A stretch of 64,000 bases of DNA from Polaribacter marinus (GTDB taxonomy: Bacteria; Bacteroidota; Bacteroidia; Flavobacteriales; Flavobacteriaceae). Within the stretch, counting starts at the first letter, position 1; every line of letters begins with the position of its first letter. Below, one piece after another: positions 9,180 to 17,661 of the stretch. The notes beneath the pieces were generated by a model. The model had not been told where the DNA came from. It saw nothing but the letters and a program-made list of their open reading frames with translations, and did no database searches. Both the position numbers and the translations under genes were made by a program. The stretch covers positions 62,001 to 126,000 of the forward strand of contig NZ_JAKQYM010000002.1 in the NCBI RefSeq assembly GCF_022662535.1. The letters run 5' to 3'.

Positions 9180-9830
9180 TTAATGAAATAATGCGTCTAA
9201 AGTTAAAATATCTAATATTCCATCAGCAAAAAGGTTGTTTTTTTCTTCGAAAGTTTTGATAGCATTTAGGGTTTCAACTTTATAAATTCCGTCTGCTTTT
9301 ATATTTAAACCATTTGCTACGAGCTTTTTTTGCACCTCATAAACTAAGGCACTTTTTTGTCCGTAAAACATTTTTTCTTTAACATCAAACATGCTTTTAA
9401 TTTTAGTAGCATTTTGAGCTTTATTGTAAGAAGCTAAATTTGTTCCTGTTTTTTCTAAAAATTGTATTTCTTTATTAGATAAACCTTTATTTTTTAAAGA
9501 AGCAGAATTTTCTAATTTAGTTTCAAAGTACTTAATAGAAGCTAGCTTTTTAGCGTATTTTTTAACTGCTAGTTTTGTTTGTTCATTGTCATCTTCTGGA
9601 GTCCTAACGTCAATACCATTAACAGTCCATTGCATCATCACAAAACTGTTTAATTCTTCTATGGCTTTATGGTAATTGATAACTAATTCTTGGTCGTAAT
9701 ATTGAGAATCTAAAGTTTTATTAGTTGTATAATTTACTGCTGGAGAATTATATCTTTTGTACTGATGGTATTTTCCAAATCCGATAAAAAAAGCGATAAT
9801 TAGTAGTAGAAAAATGATTATTTGTTTCAT
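9180..9830 (-). CDS. Membrane-anchored protein with C-terminal peptidoglycan-binding-like domain
   Basis: Protein of 216 residues with one N-terminal membrane helix or uncleaved signal (IIIFLLLIIAFFIGFG). The last 60 residues resemble a peptidoglycan-binding domain type 1 repeat (GQKSALVYEVQKKLVANG, ADGIYKVETLNAIKTFEEKNNL, ADGILDILTL). The middle is charged and helical without a recognised family. It probably sits in the periplasm touching the cell wall. It is a single gene convergent with the rtcB operon and divergent from the alginate lyase gene at 9967. No enzymatic motif was seen. Confidence 0.6.
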   Translation of the reverse strand: MKQIIIFLLLIIAFFIGFGKYHQYKRYNSPAVNYTTNKTLDSQYYDQELVINYHKAIEELNSFVMMQWTVNGIDVRTPEDDNEQTKLAVKKYAKKLASIKYFETKLENSASLKNKGLSNKEIQFLEKTGTNLASYNKAQNATKIKSMFDVKEKMFYGQKSALVYEVQKKLVANGLNIKADGIYKVETLNAIKTFEEKNNLFADGILDILTLDALFH

Positions 9831-9924
9831 AAAACAATATTTATTTAGGGAAGTAGAAACAAATGTAAGTAAAAGTTTTGAAACTTATTTTTATGCTTTT
9901 AATACTTTTTTTATTAAAAATTCT

Positions 9925-9955
9925 TACTTTTGGTAAACCAATTTGGTAAACCAAT
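9925..9955 (+). promoter_or_regulatory. Promoter -7 element and tandem GntR operator for the PL6 operon
   Basis: TACTTTTG (9925-9932) matches the Bacteroidota -7 consensus TAnnTTTG and runs directly into two copies of TGGTAAACCA (9931-9940 and 9944-9953, 13 bases apart). The same pair is found upstream of 14650, 17662 and the minus-strand gene at 32509. A bound regulator would cover the transcription start. The likely regulator is the FadR-type protein at 23309. Confidence 0.8.
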
Positions 9956-9966
9956 CTATATTTATT

Positions 9967-12282
9967 ATGAAATTTCTACCTAAACTATTATTTATAATTG
10001 CATTTTTTCTATTAGTAATATCTTGTAAAAACGAAGAAAGTATCACTTTAGTAAAAACAGAAACTGAATTAAAAGAAGCAATAAAAAAGGCAAAACCAGG
10101 TGATAATATTGTTTTAAAAGATGGAGTTTGGAAAGATATTGAAATTGAATTTTTTGGAGAAGGGACCAAAGAAAAACCAATTACTTTAAGAGCAGAAACA
10201 GCTGGTGAAGTATTTATTGAAGGAGTATCTAACTTAAAAATTGGTGGAACTTATCTAGAAGTAAATGGATTGTTTTTTAGGAATGGGCATTCACCAACAA
10301 CAAATGTTATTGCGTTTAGAATTGATAATGATAAGGTAGCAAACTATTGTAGCGTTAACAATTCTGTGATTTTAGATTACAATCAGCTTCAACGAGATAA
10401 AGATGATCTTTGGGTTCAATTCTATGGGACTCACAATAAATTAGCCAATTGTTATATTGCAGGAAAAACAAATGGAGGACCAACTGTTAGAGTTGATTTG
10501 AAAGGAAATCAAAGCATTAGAAATTACCATCAAATTATAAACAATCATTTTGGACCAAGACCTAGAAAAGGTGGGGCAAGAGGAGAGTCTATTCAATTAG
10601 GAAGTAGTTTTACTTCAATGTCTCCAAGTAACACAACTATTGCAAATAATTTATTTGAAGAATGTAATGGAGAGGTTGAAATTATTTCAAGTAAAACAAA
10701 TTTTAACATTATTAAAAATAATGTGTTTTATAAAAGTGAAGGATCTGTAGTGACTCGTCATGGTAATTATGCTACCATTGATGGAAACTATTTTATTGGT
10801 GATGGAGTAAACAAACAATATGGGGGTATTAGAATTGTAAACACAGGTCATTGGATTATTAATAACTACTTCTACAATATTATTGGAGAAAATTTTAGAA
10901 GTCCGTTAGCGGTAATGAATGGAATACCTAAATCACCTTTAAATAGATACAATCAAGTTACAGATGTTGTTGTAGCCTTTAACACATACGTAAATTGTAA
11001 ATCGCCATGGCAATTTGGAGTAGGAACAAACATTGCTCAAAAAGATGTATTGCCTAAATCAGAAATACGTTCTGCAAGAGCATTAAGAACTGTAGTTGCA
11101 AACAATATAATTTATAATAAAGTAGGAGATAAAAATCCTATTATTGAACATGACAAAGCAGATGGTGTAAAATTTAAAAATAACATTATTAATAACCAAG
11201 GTGTAGATTTTGCTGATACAAAAAGAATCAAAGCGAATACATTTGAATTGACAAAATTGAGTGATAATATTTATATACCAAAGTTAACAAGTGAATTAGA
11301 TATATACGATGGATTTGGTTTTGATACAATTACAGAAGACCTTTTTGGTAATTCTAGAGCAAATTTAAATTCAATAGGAGCAACAGTTCAAGGAGAGTTG
11401 AAAGATCCATTAATTTTAGATAAAACAAAATATGGAACAAATTGGTATTCTAATGTAAAAGAAATTAAAAAACCTAATACAATAACCGCTTCTGCAACCA
11501 TAGGAGATTTAGAGGCTAAAATATCCGCGGCGAATCCTGGAGATATTATCGTTTTGAGTTCGGGTAAATATGATGTGTCAAAATCTATTGTAATTAATAA
11601 ATCTATTACAATTCAATCAAAAGAAGGAGGCAAATCCGAAATAGTTTTTAGCGGTGCAGAAAACACTCCTATGTTTGAATTGAACCCTTATGGAATTTTA
11701 AATATTAAAAACGTTGTACTTTCTGGAAATGGAAAACAACAAGCTTTTGCTAGTCTAAAAGAAAACATGTTCAATCATTTTGGATTAACTGTTTCGGGTT
11801 GCAAAATCAATAACTTCAATTATGTATTAAAAGCATACAAACAAACGTTTGCAGAAGAAATTACGTTTACAAATACTTCAATTTCAAATTGTGAAAATGG
11901 AATAGAATTGTCTGAAGAGACAAATGATAGAGGTGATTATAATACGGAATATTTGACTATTGATTATTGTGATTTTACAAACGTTAGGCAAAATGTAATT
12001 GATTATTATAGAGGTGGTTATGATGAGTCTACAATTGGAGGTAATTTATTAGTTTCTAACTCTACTTTCTCAAATTGTGGTAGTAAGGAAAAAAACAAAA
12101 TGTTATTAAATCATAGAGGTATTGTTAATGTAAACATTAAAAAAAATGTATTTAAAAATAATAAAGTTGATTTTGTTTCTATTTTATGGGGAGCAAAAAA
12201 TAATTTTGAATCTGATAACACTTTAAGTAATTCTGGAAAAATAAAAACTGAAGAAAATTTAGTAATGAAATTAATGTATTAA
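9967..12282 (+). CDS. PL6 alginate lyase lipoprotein
   Basis: Predicted alginate lyase of family PL6 (parallel beta-helix), 771 residues from the ATG at 9967. A longer frame begins at 9943 but its first codons are the operator, and the ATG chosen gives a proper lipoprotein signal with VISC. The catalytic pair is visible: Lys243 in EIISSK and Arg264 in TRHG, 21 residues apart as in chondroitinase B (Lys250/Arg271 from memory). The N-terminal helix domain carries the active site. Residues beyond about 500 form a second beta-helix domain, as in two-domain PL6 enzymes. It probably cuts alginate at the cell surface or in the periplasm. It is followed after 4 bases by a heparinase-like lyase gene. 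Confidence 0.9.
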   Translation: MKFLPKLLFIIAFFLLVISCKNEESITLVKTETELKEAIKKAKPGDNIVLKDGVWKDIEIEFFGEGTKEKPITLRAETAGEVFIEGVSNLKIGGTYLEVNGLFFRNGHSPTTNVIAFRIDNDKVANYCSVNNSVILDYNQLQRDKDDLWVQFYGTHNKLANCYIAGKTNGGPTVRVDLKGNQSIRNYHQIINNHFGPRPRKGGARGESIQLGSSFTSMSPSNTTIANNLFEECNGEVEIISSKTNFNIIKNNVFYKSEGSVVTRHGNYATIDGNYFIGDGVNKQYGGIRIVNTGHWIINNYFYNIIGENFRSPLAVMNGIPKSPLNRYNQVTDVVVAFNTYVNCKSPWQFGVGTNIAQKDVLPKSEIRSARALRTVVANNIIYNKVGDKNPIIEHDKADGVKFKNNIINNQGVDFADTKRIKANTFELTKLSDNIYIPKLTSELDIYDGFGFDTITEDLFGNSRANLNSIGATVQGELKDPLILDKTKYGTNWYSNVKEIKKPNTITASATIGDLEAKISAANPGDIIVLSSGKYDVSKSIVINKSITIQSKEGGKSEIVFSGAENTPMFELNPYGILNIKNVVLSGNGKQQAFASLKENMFNHFGLTVSGCKINNFNYVLKAYKQTFAEEITFTNTSISNCENGIELSEETNDRGDYNTEYLTIDYCDFTNVRQNVIDYYRGGYDESTIGGNLLVSNSTFSNCGSKEKNKMLLNHRGIVNVNIKKNVFKNNKVDFVSILWGAKNNFESDNTLSNSGKIKTEENLVMKLMY

Positions 12283-12286
12283 ATCT

Positions 12287-14500
12287 ATGAAACTATTCAG
12301 AATTTTATTTTTTGCATTGTTTACTTTTTCTGTTTATGGACAAAAAATACCGAGTAAAAAAGTTATAAAAGTTGCTGAATTATCTAGTTTTTTAAAAATA
12401 AATGTAAAAAAAAAGTTATCAGAAAAAGGAGAAATTTCAACAGAAAGATTGGCTAATTATTTTAGACAAAAATTTTCTGAACGTTATTTTTATGATTATC
12501 AAACAGTGGATAATCGTTTTACATCGTATTCAAATTTATATCCAAAAGCAGCAGAAAATCATGCTGTAAGAGCTTTAGATCATTTGAACAAATTTTCTTC
12601 AGAAGCCCAATGGAAGCTTCCTTTTAATTACCAAAATGGAAAACCAGTAAACGCATATGCTTTAAGACATTTGGCAAGACAACATAAAATGGTAGATATT
12701 GCTTTCTATTATTTTTATCAGAAAAAAGAAGATAAATACATCGATTATTTTACCCAACAAATGCAATCTTTAAATAGAGCATTACACCAAAATAAATTTG
12801 AAATTATTGAAGATGGAAATGGGGTTTACGAAGCATTTAGATCTGGATATAGAGTCTTAAATTGGTTGCAAATCCATAATTTATTTTTAGGAGAAAAAGC
12901 CTATTCAGACAAAGAACAGCTAACTACAATAGCTACTTTGTTACAGCATGCCTCTTATTTGTTTGAAAGAAATCAAGAGTTTGCATCGGGAAACCATCAA
13001 ACAAGAGGATTATCTGCTTTGGCAATGGTTGCTATCTTATTAAGAGATTTTGTAGATACAGATGTTTGGTATCAGCATTCTATGAAATTACTGGCAGAAC
13101 ATTTGCGTAGAGAAATTAACGAAGACGGATTTCAATTTGAAAGATCAGTTCATTATCATTTAAGTGATATTGGTAATTATTTTTATGTTTATCAATTGGC
13201 AAAAAACAGTACTTTAAAAGTAGATAGCTTTTGGAAAAATAAATTAGAATCTTTATTTACAACATTAACTCAAATTGCTTTCCCAGATAAATCAGCACCT
13301 GTTTTTTCTGATGATACAGATACACCATGGGCAGAAAAAAATGACATTTCAAATGCTTTAACTTTAGGATATTTATTATTTGAAAATCCAACTTTTGGCT
13401 ACTTCGCAAATCATAAAGTTAGCAGCAAAATGTATTGGTATGCAGGTAAAAGTCAATTAGAAAATTTACAAAATATTCAAAAAGAAAAACCAAGTTTTAA
13501 TTCATATGCTTTTTCTGAAACAGGTTATTATTTCTTGCGTGAAGGTTGGGAGTTGAATAATAAAATGTTAGCAATTTCTGCAGGATTGGATTCGTTAAAA
13601 CCAGATCATCAGCATGGAGATATGTTAGGAATTCAAGCAATGGCAAACGGAAATGTAATTTTGCCAAATTATCAAGTTCGCTATTCATTAAAAGATTTAG
13701 AGTTGTTTAAAAATTCTATGACAAAAAATGTAGCTTTGGTTGATGATGAGTTGCAAGGAAAGAAATATACTTCAAACAAAGGAGGAAGTGGTTTTGGGAA
13801 ATTTAAACAATTACCAAATCCAAAAGTGATTGGTTTTCAAGATAATAAGGATTTAGAAGTTTTTATAGGTTCACATGATGGTTTTGAAAATGTTGGTGTG
13901 CAATATTCAAGACAAGTATTAAATGTAGAAAATGATTTTTGGATTGTTAAAGATAATTTCTCTTCAGATAAAAATCATGTATACAAACAAGTTTGGCAGG
14001 GACATTATAGTTTAGAAAATTCTCCCAATTTATTGCGTTCTAGTTTTCAAAATGGTTCTGGATTGGATATTTATCAATTAAATATGGTTGATAAAGTTAT
14101 TGTTGACGGAGCTAGAGGAAAACAATGGAATGTAGTTTCAAAGACGAGTAATAAAGATTTTAGTTTTATTACCATTTTATTTCCTTTCTCAAAATATAAT
14201 AATAGAATTGATGAAGAAAAAAAGAATCCTAATTTAAAAGGGTGGGTTTTAAACGATGCTTCAATTCAATCGAATGCTCAAAAAACACTTTCAAAAGATC
14301 ATAAACATTTATTCTTTGGTGTAAAACAAATTCAAATCAAACAAAAAACAATTCATTTTTCAGAAAAAGTAGATGTTTATGTAACCGATGAAAAGAATGA
14401 GATTAAGATTCAATCTCTCTTTTACAAATCTTTTAAAGTAAAACTTTCTAGTTCTTTAAAAGAGAATCATATTTCTCCTTTACAGTTTTTTATTTTCTAG
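12287..14500 (+). CDS. Heparinase II/III-like polysaccharide lyase
   Basis: Secreted protein of 737 residues with a signal peptide ending near TFSVYGQ. The first about 370 residues look like an alpha/alpha toroid (repeated aromatic-rich helices, FASGNHQTRGLSAL, FERSVHYHLSDIGNYFYVY) and the rest like the beta-sandwich of heparinase II/III proteins (PDHQHGDMLGI). GNH, the YH pair and HQH are candidate catalytic or metal residues. It differs clearly from the PL17 enzyme encoded next. Co-transcription with a PL6 gene points to alginate as substrate; PL39 is one possible family, but I cannot prove this by eye. Other options are PL12, PL15 or PL21 related folds. Confidence 0.75.
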   Translation: MKLFRILFFALFTFSVYGQKIPSKKVIKVAELSSFLKINVKKKLSEKGEISTERLANYFRQKFSERYFYDYQTVDNRFTSYSNLYPKAAENHAVRALDHLNKFSSEAQWKLPFNYQNGKPVNAYALRHLARQHKMVDIAFYYFYQKKEDKYIDYFTQQMQSLNRALHQNKFEIIEDGNGVYEAFRSGYRVLNWLQIHNLFLGEKAYSDKEQLTTIATLLQHASYLFERNQEFASGNHQTRGLSALAMVAILLRDFVDTDVWYQHSMKLLAEHLRREINEDGFQFERSVHYHLSDIGNYFYVYQLAKNSTLKVDSFWKNKLESLFTTLTQIAFPDKSAPVFSDDTDTPWAEKNDISNALTLGYLLFENPTFGYFANHKVSSKMYWYAGKSQLENLQNIQKEKPSFNSYAFSETGYYFLREGWELNNKMLAISAGLDSLKPDHQHGDMLGIQAMANGNVILPNYQVRYSLKDLELFKNSMTKNVALVDDELQGKKYTSNKGGSGFGKFKQLPNPKVIGFQDNKDLEVFIGSHDGFENVGVQYSRQVLNVENDFWIVKDNFSSDKNHVYKQVWQGHYSLENSPNLLRSSFQNGSGLDIYQLNMVDKVIVDGARGKQWNVVSKTSNKDFSFITILFPFSKYNNRIDEEKKNPNLKGWVLNDASIQSNAQKTLSKDHKHLFFGVKQIQIKQKTIHFSEKVDVYVTDEKNEIKIQSLFYKSFKVKLSSSLKENHISPLQFFIF

Positions 14501-14573
14501 TATTTTTTTAACATTATTATTATCATATTCTTAAAATAATATCATCAAAATTTTGACAATTGATATTTATTTG

Positions 14574-14604
14574 TATTTTTGGTAAACCAAAGTGGTAAAC
14601 CAAT
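14574..14604 (+). promoter_or_regulatory. Promoter -7 element and tandem GntR operator for the PL17-kdgF unit
   Basis: TATTTTTG (14574-14581) overlaps the first of two TGGTAAACCA sites (14580-14589 and 14593-14602, 13 bases apart). The arrangement is the same as at 9925, giving PL17 and kdgF their own regulated promoter. Confidence 0.8.
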
Positions 14605-14649
14605 TTTGATTTAATGTGTTTTCCTTTTGTTAATTAGAAAAAAACAGCA

Positions 14650-16914
14650 ATGAATTATCTATATAAATTTTTCTTAATTCTCTTAGTTTTTGTTTCATGT
14701 ACTAAAAAAAATGAATCAATACAAAAAGAAAACGATGTTACACAACATCCAAATTTAATTTTAACCTCTAAAAGTGTTTTAGAAATAAAATCACAATTAG
14801 GTACAATTCCTGTTTTTGATCAGACATTAAATAAAACCAAAGAAGAAGTTGATGCTGCAATTAAAAAAGGAATTGATGTGCCAATTCCAAAAGATATGGC
14901 TGGAGGTTATACTCATACGCAGCACAAAAAAAATTATGCAACAATGCAAAAAGCAGGTGTGTTATTTCAGTTGTTAGGAGATGAAAAATATGCAATTTAT
15001 ATAAGAGACATGTTGTTAGAGTATGCAAAAATGTTTCCAACATTGCCAAGACATCCACAAAAAAGAAGTTATGCAAGAGGTAAAATATTTTGGCAGTGTT
15101 TAAACGACTCTAATTGGTTGGTATTTACAAGTCAGGCTTACGATTGTATTTATAGTTGGTTGCCAAAAGAACAAACAGAGTATTTAAACAAAACATTATT
15201 TAAACCATTTGCAGATTTTCTTTCTGTAGAAACACCTCAATACTTTAATAGAGTTCATAATCATTCTACTTGGGGGAATGTAGCTGTTGGAATGATTGGA
15301 TTGGTAATGGATGATGAAGAACTTGTAAATAGAGCTTTGTATGGATTAGAAAATGATAATATTGATCCAAAAGCAAAAGATAATGATGGAGGCTTTATAA
15401 AAGATAAAGCAGGAAAAGCAGGTTTTTTAGCCAATTTAGATTCTCCTTTTTCTCCTGATGGATTTTATACAGAAGGACCTTATTATCAAAGATATGCAAT
15501 GTATCCTTTTCTCATTTTTGCAGAAGCACTTCAAAATAAGAAACCAGAATTAAAAATTTTTGAATATAAAAATGGGGTTTTAATAAAAGCTGTAGATGCT
15601 TTGTTAAATCTAACTGATGCTGATGGGGAATTTTTTCCATTAAATGACGGTCAAAAGGGCATGTCATATTACACGTCTTCATTGGTTTCTGCAGTAGACA
15701 TTGCATACTATTACGGAACAAAAAAACCAGAACTATTATCCATTGCAAAAAAACAAAACAAAGTACAATTAGATGCTACTGGATTAAGTGTGGCAATTGG
15801 TTTAAGAGAACACAAAGAAAAGTCTTTTATTAAAAAATCTATGGAATTAACAGATGGTTCTAGAGGAGATGAAGGGGGAGTTGGTATTTTAAGATATCAA
15901 AAAGAAGAAGAAACTTTGGCTTTGGTTATGAAATACACAGGGCAAGGTTTAAGCCATGGGCATTATGATAAACTTTCTTTTTCACTTTATGAAAACGGAA
16001 ATGAAGTAATTCAAGATTACGGTTTATCACGCTTTGTAAATGTTGAGCAAAAAAATGGAGGTGGATATTTAAAAGAGAATAAAACTTTTGCTAAACAAAC
16101 AATTGCACATAATACGGTTATACAAAACGAAACTTCACATTTTAAGAATAATTATGCCATTGCTAGTAAAAATCATTCAGAGAAATATTTATTTGATGTT
16201 TCCAATCCTGATTTTCAAATAGTAAGTGCAAAAGAAAAAAATGCATATCCAGGAACAGAATTACACAGAACCATGATTATGGTTAACGATGATAAACTAT
16301 CAAAACCATTTATTATTGATATTACAAAAGTAACTGCCGATAAAAAGAATAATTATGATTTGCCTTATTATTATTTTGGACAAATCATTTCTATGAATTT
16401 TAAATATCAAACACCAAAAACACTCTCAACTCTTGGAGATAAAAGTGGATACCAGCATTTATGGAAAGAAGGAGCAGGAATGGCAAATGCAGAGAATGTT
16501 CAATTTACATGGTTAGATAATAAAAGGTTTTATACAATTACAACAGCTACCAATAAGGAAGATGAGATTGTTTTTGCAAGAATAGGAGCAAATGATCCAG
16601 AATTTAATTTACGTAAAGACCCAACAATCATTATTAGAAAAAAGCAAATTAAAAATACGATATATGCTTCTATTATAGAATCTCATGGAAGTTACAGTGC
16701 AGTAAAAGAAGTTGCTAAAAATGCATATAGTAATTTTTCTAAAATAGAAAAGATAATTGATGATGTTAATTATTCATCTTTTAAAATAAAGTTTAAGGAT
16801 GGAAGAGAAAAAATATTAATTCTATCAAATACAGATAGTAATCCTAAGAAAGAACATTCATTAAATATTAATCATAAGAAATACAATTGGGTAGGAGCTT
16901 ATTATTACAAATAA
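14650..16914 (+). CDS. PL17 oligoalginate lyase lipoprotein
   Basis: Predicted exo-acting oligoalginate lyase of family PL17, 754 residues, lipobox FVSC at about residue 17, so probably periplasmic and membrane-anchored. The toroid domain has HNHSTWGN with Asn204/His205 and SPDGFYTEGPYYQRY with candidate catalytic tyrosines 278/279. The beta-sandwich half has GQGLSHGHYDKLSFSLY, which corresponds to the His/Tyr region of PL17 active sites. The enzyme releases unsaturated monouronate (to DEH) from the ends of alginate oligomers made by PL6 enzymes. The kdgF gene follows in the same unit. Catalytic residue numbers are by eye. Confidence 0.9.
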   Translation: MNYLYKFFLILLVFVSCTKKNESIQKENDVTQHPNLILTSKSVLEIKSQLGTIPVFDQTLNKTKEEVDAAIKKGIDVPIPKDMAGGYTHTQHKKNYATMQKAGVLFQLLGDEKYAIYIRDMLLEYAKMFPTLPRHPQKRSYARGKIFWQCLNDSNWLVFTSQAYDCIYSWLPKEQTEYLNKTLFKPFADFLSVETPQYFNRVHNHSTWGNVAVGMIGLVMDDEELVNRALYGLENDNIDPKAKDNDGGFIKDKAGKAGFLANLDSPFSPDGFYTEGPYYQRYAMYPFLIFAEALQNKKPELKIFEYKNGVLIKAVDALLNLTDADGEFFPLNDGQKGMSYYTSSLVSAVDIAYYYGTKKPELLSIAKKQNKVQLDATGLSVAIGLREHKEKSFIKKSMELTDGSRGDEGGVGILRYQKEEETLALVMKYTGQGLSHGHYDKLSFSLYENGNEVIQDYGLSRFVNVEQKNGGGYLKENKTFAKQTIAHNTVIQNETSHFKNNYAIASKNHSEKYLFDVSNPDFQIVSAKEKNAYPGTELHRTMIMVNDDKLSKPFIIDITKVTADKKNNYDLPYYYFGQIISMNFKYQTPKTLSTLGDKSGYQHLWKEGAGMANAENVQFTWLDNKRFYTITTATNKEDEIVFARIGANDPEFNLRKDPTIIIRKKQIKNTIYASIIESHGSYSAVKEVAKNAYSNFSKIEKIIDDVNYSSFKIKFKDGREKILILSNTDSNPKKEHSLNINHKKYNWVGAYYYK

Positions 16915-16939
16915 ATAAATCAATTAAAAAGTATAAAAA

Positions 16940-17287
16940 ATGAAAACATTTGGAGCAAGTAAAGAATTTCTTCTGGCAGACGATTTAGAGTGGGAAGTTG
17001 TAGGTGAAGGAGTAAAAAGAAAAATTATGGGTTATGATGATAAAATCATGCTTGTTGTTGTTGAATTTGATGAAGGAGGTATTGGTTATAAGCATGAGCA
17101 CCATCACTCGCAAGTTACCTATGTAGAAAGTGGAGAGTTTGATTTTTCTATTGGTGATGTTACTAAAACAGTAAAAGGTGGAGATTCTGTATATATTCCT
17201 CCTCATGTACTTCACGGAGCTATTTGTAAAAAAGCAGGAACTTTAGTAGATGTTTTTAGTCCTATTAGAGAGGATTTTATGGAGTAA
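16940..17287 (+). CDS. kdgF: KdgF-like cupin, unsaturated uronate linearisation
   Basis: Single-domain cupin of 115 residues. Metal-binding residues of cupin motif 1 are seen in HEHHHSQVTYVESGEF, and motif 2 is PPHVLHGA. KdgF proteins convert ring-form 4,5-unsaturated monouronates from alginate or pectin lyases to the open 5-keto form (DEH). There is no signal peptide, so it acts in the cytoplasm after import. It lies 25 bases downstream of the PL17 gene. A general cupin cannot be excluded by sequence alone, but the context is strong. Confidence 0.88.
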   Translation: MKTFGASKEFLLADDLEWEVVGEGVKRKIMGYDDKIMLVVVEFDEGGIGYKHEHHHSQVTYVESGEFDFSIGDVTKTVKGGDSVYIPPHVLHGAICKKAGTLVDVFSPIREDFME

Positions 17288-17362
17288 GCATTTTTTGTAT
17301 AGTTTTTTTAACAATTTGATAACATTTTTTTAAGAAAAATTTGATTGTAATAAAAAAAAGTA

Positions 17363-17393
17363 TATATTTGGTAAACCAATCTGGTAAACCAAT
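17363..17393 (+). promoter_or_regulatory. Promoter -7 element and tandem GntR operator for the susCD operon
   Basis: TATATTTG (17363-17370) overlaps the first of two TGGTAAACCA sites (17369-17378 and 17382-17391). The spacing matches the other two plus-strand sites. The transcript start would lie about 285 bases upstream of susC, leaving a long leader. Confidence 0.8.
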
Positions 17394-17446
17394 ATGAAAT
17401 TTAAACTAAACTATATGAATAAACTGATTTGAATTAAGTTAAAACA

Positions 17447-17499
17447 AAAAGGATAAGCTTTCGCCTATCCTTTTAAAATACTTCGTCTAAAGGAAGTAT
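17447..17499 (+). promoter_or_regulatory. Two hairpins in the susC 5' leader
   Basis: AAAAGGATA/TATCCTTTT (17447-17455 with 17466-17474) and ATACTTC/GAAGTAT (17478-17484 with 17493-17499) are separated by three bases. They lie between the operator and susC, in a leader that has no gene from 17392 to 17661. The first is followed by AAAATA, not a T run, so it is a weak terminator at best. A role in mRNA stability or control is possible. Confidence 0.5.
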
Positions 17500-17661
17500 G
17501 AACAATCACATAACTTTTAAAATTAAGTAATTAGGAATATCAAAAGTAAATAAACTATTTTTTATAGAGTCATTTTTTTTTGAAATTTAATTTAAAATTA
17601 TGTGTAAAAAAACAAATTCACAAAACGTGAACATTTACATTTTTAAACATAAAATAATATT

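Noticed and set aside
9943..9966. Longer start of the first PL6 protein (MVNQSIFI)
   Set aside because: The leading codons are the operator sequence TTGGTAAACCAA; the ATG at 9967 begins a normal lipoprotein signal. The same artefact (MVNQ) appears at 32536 for the second PL6 gene.
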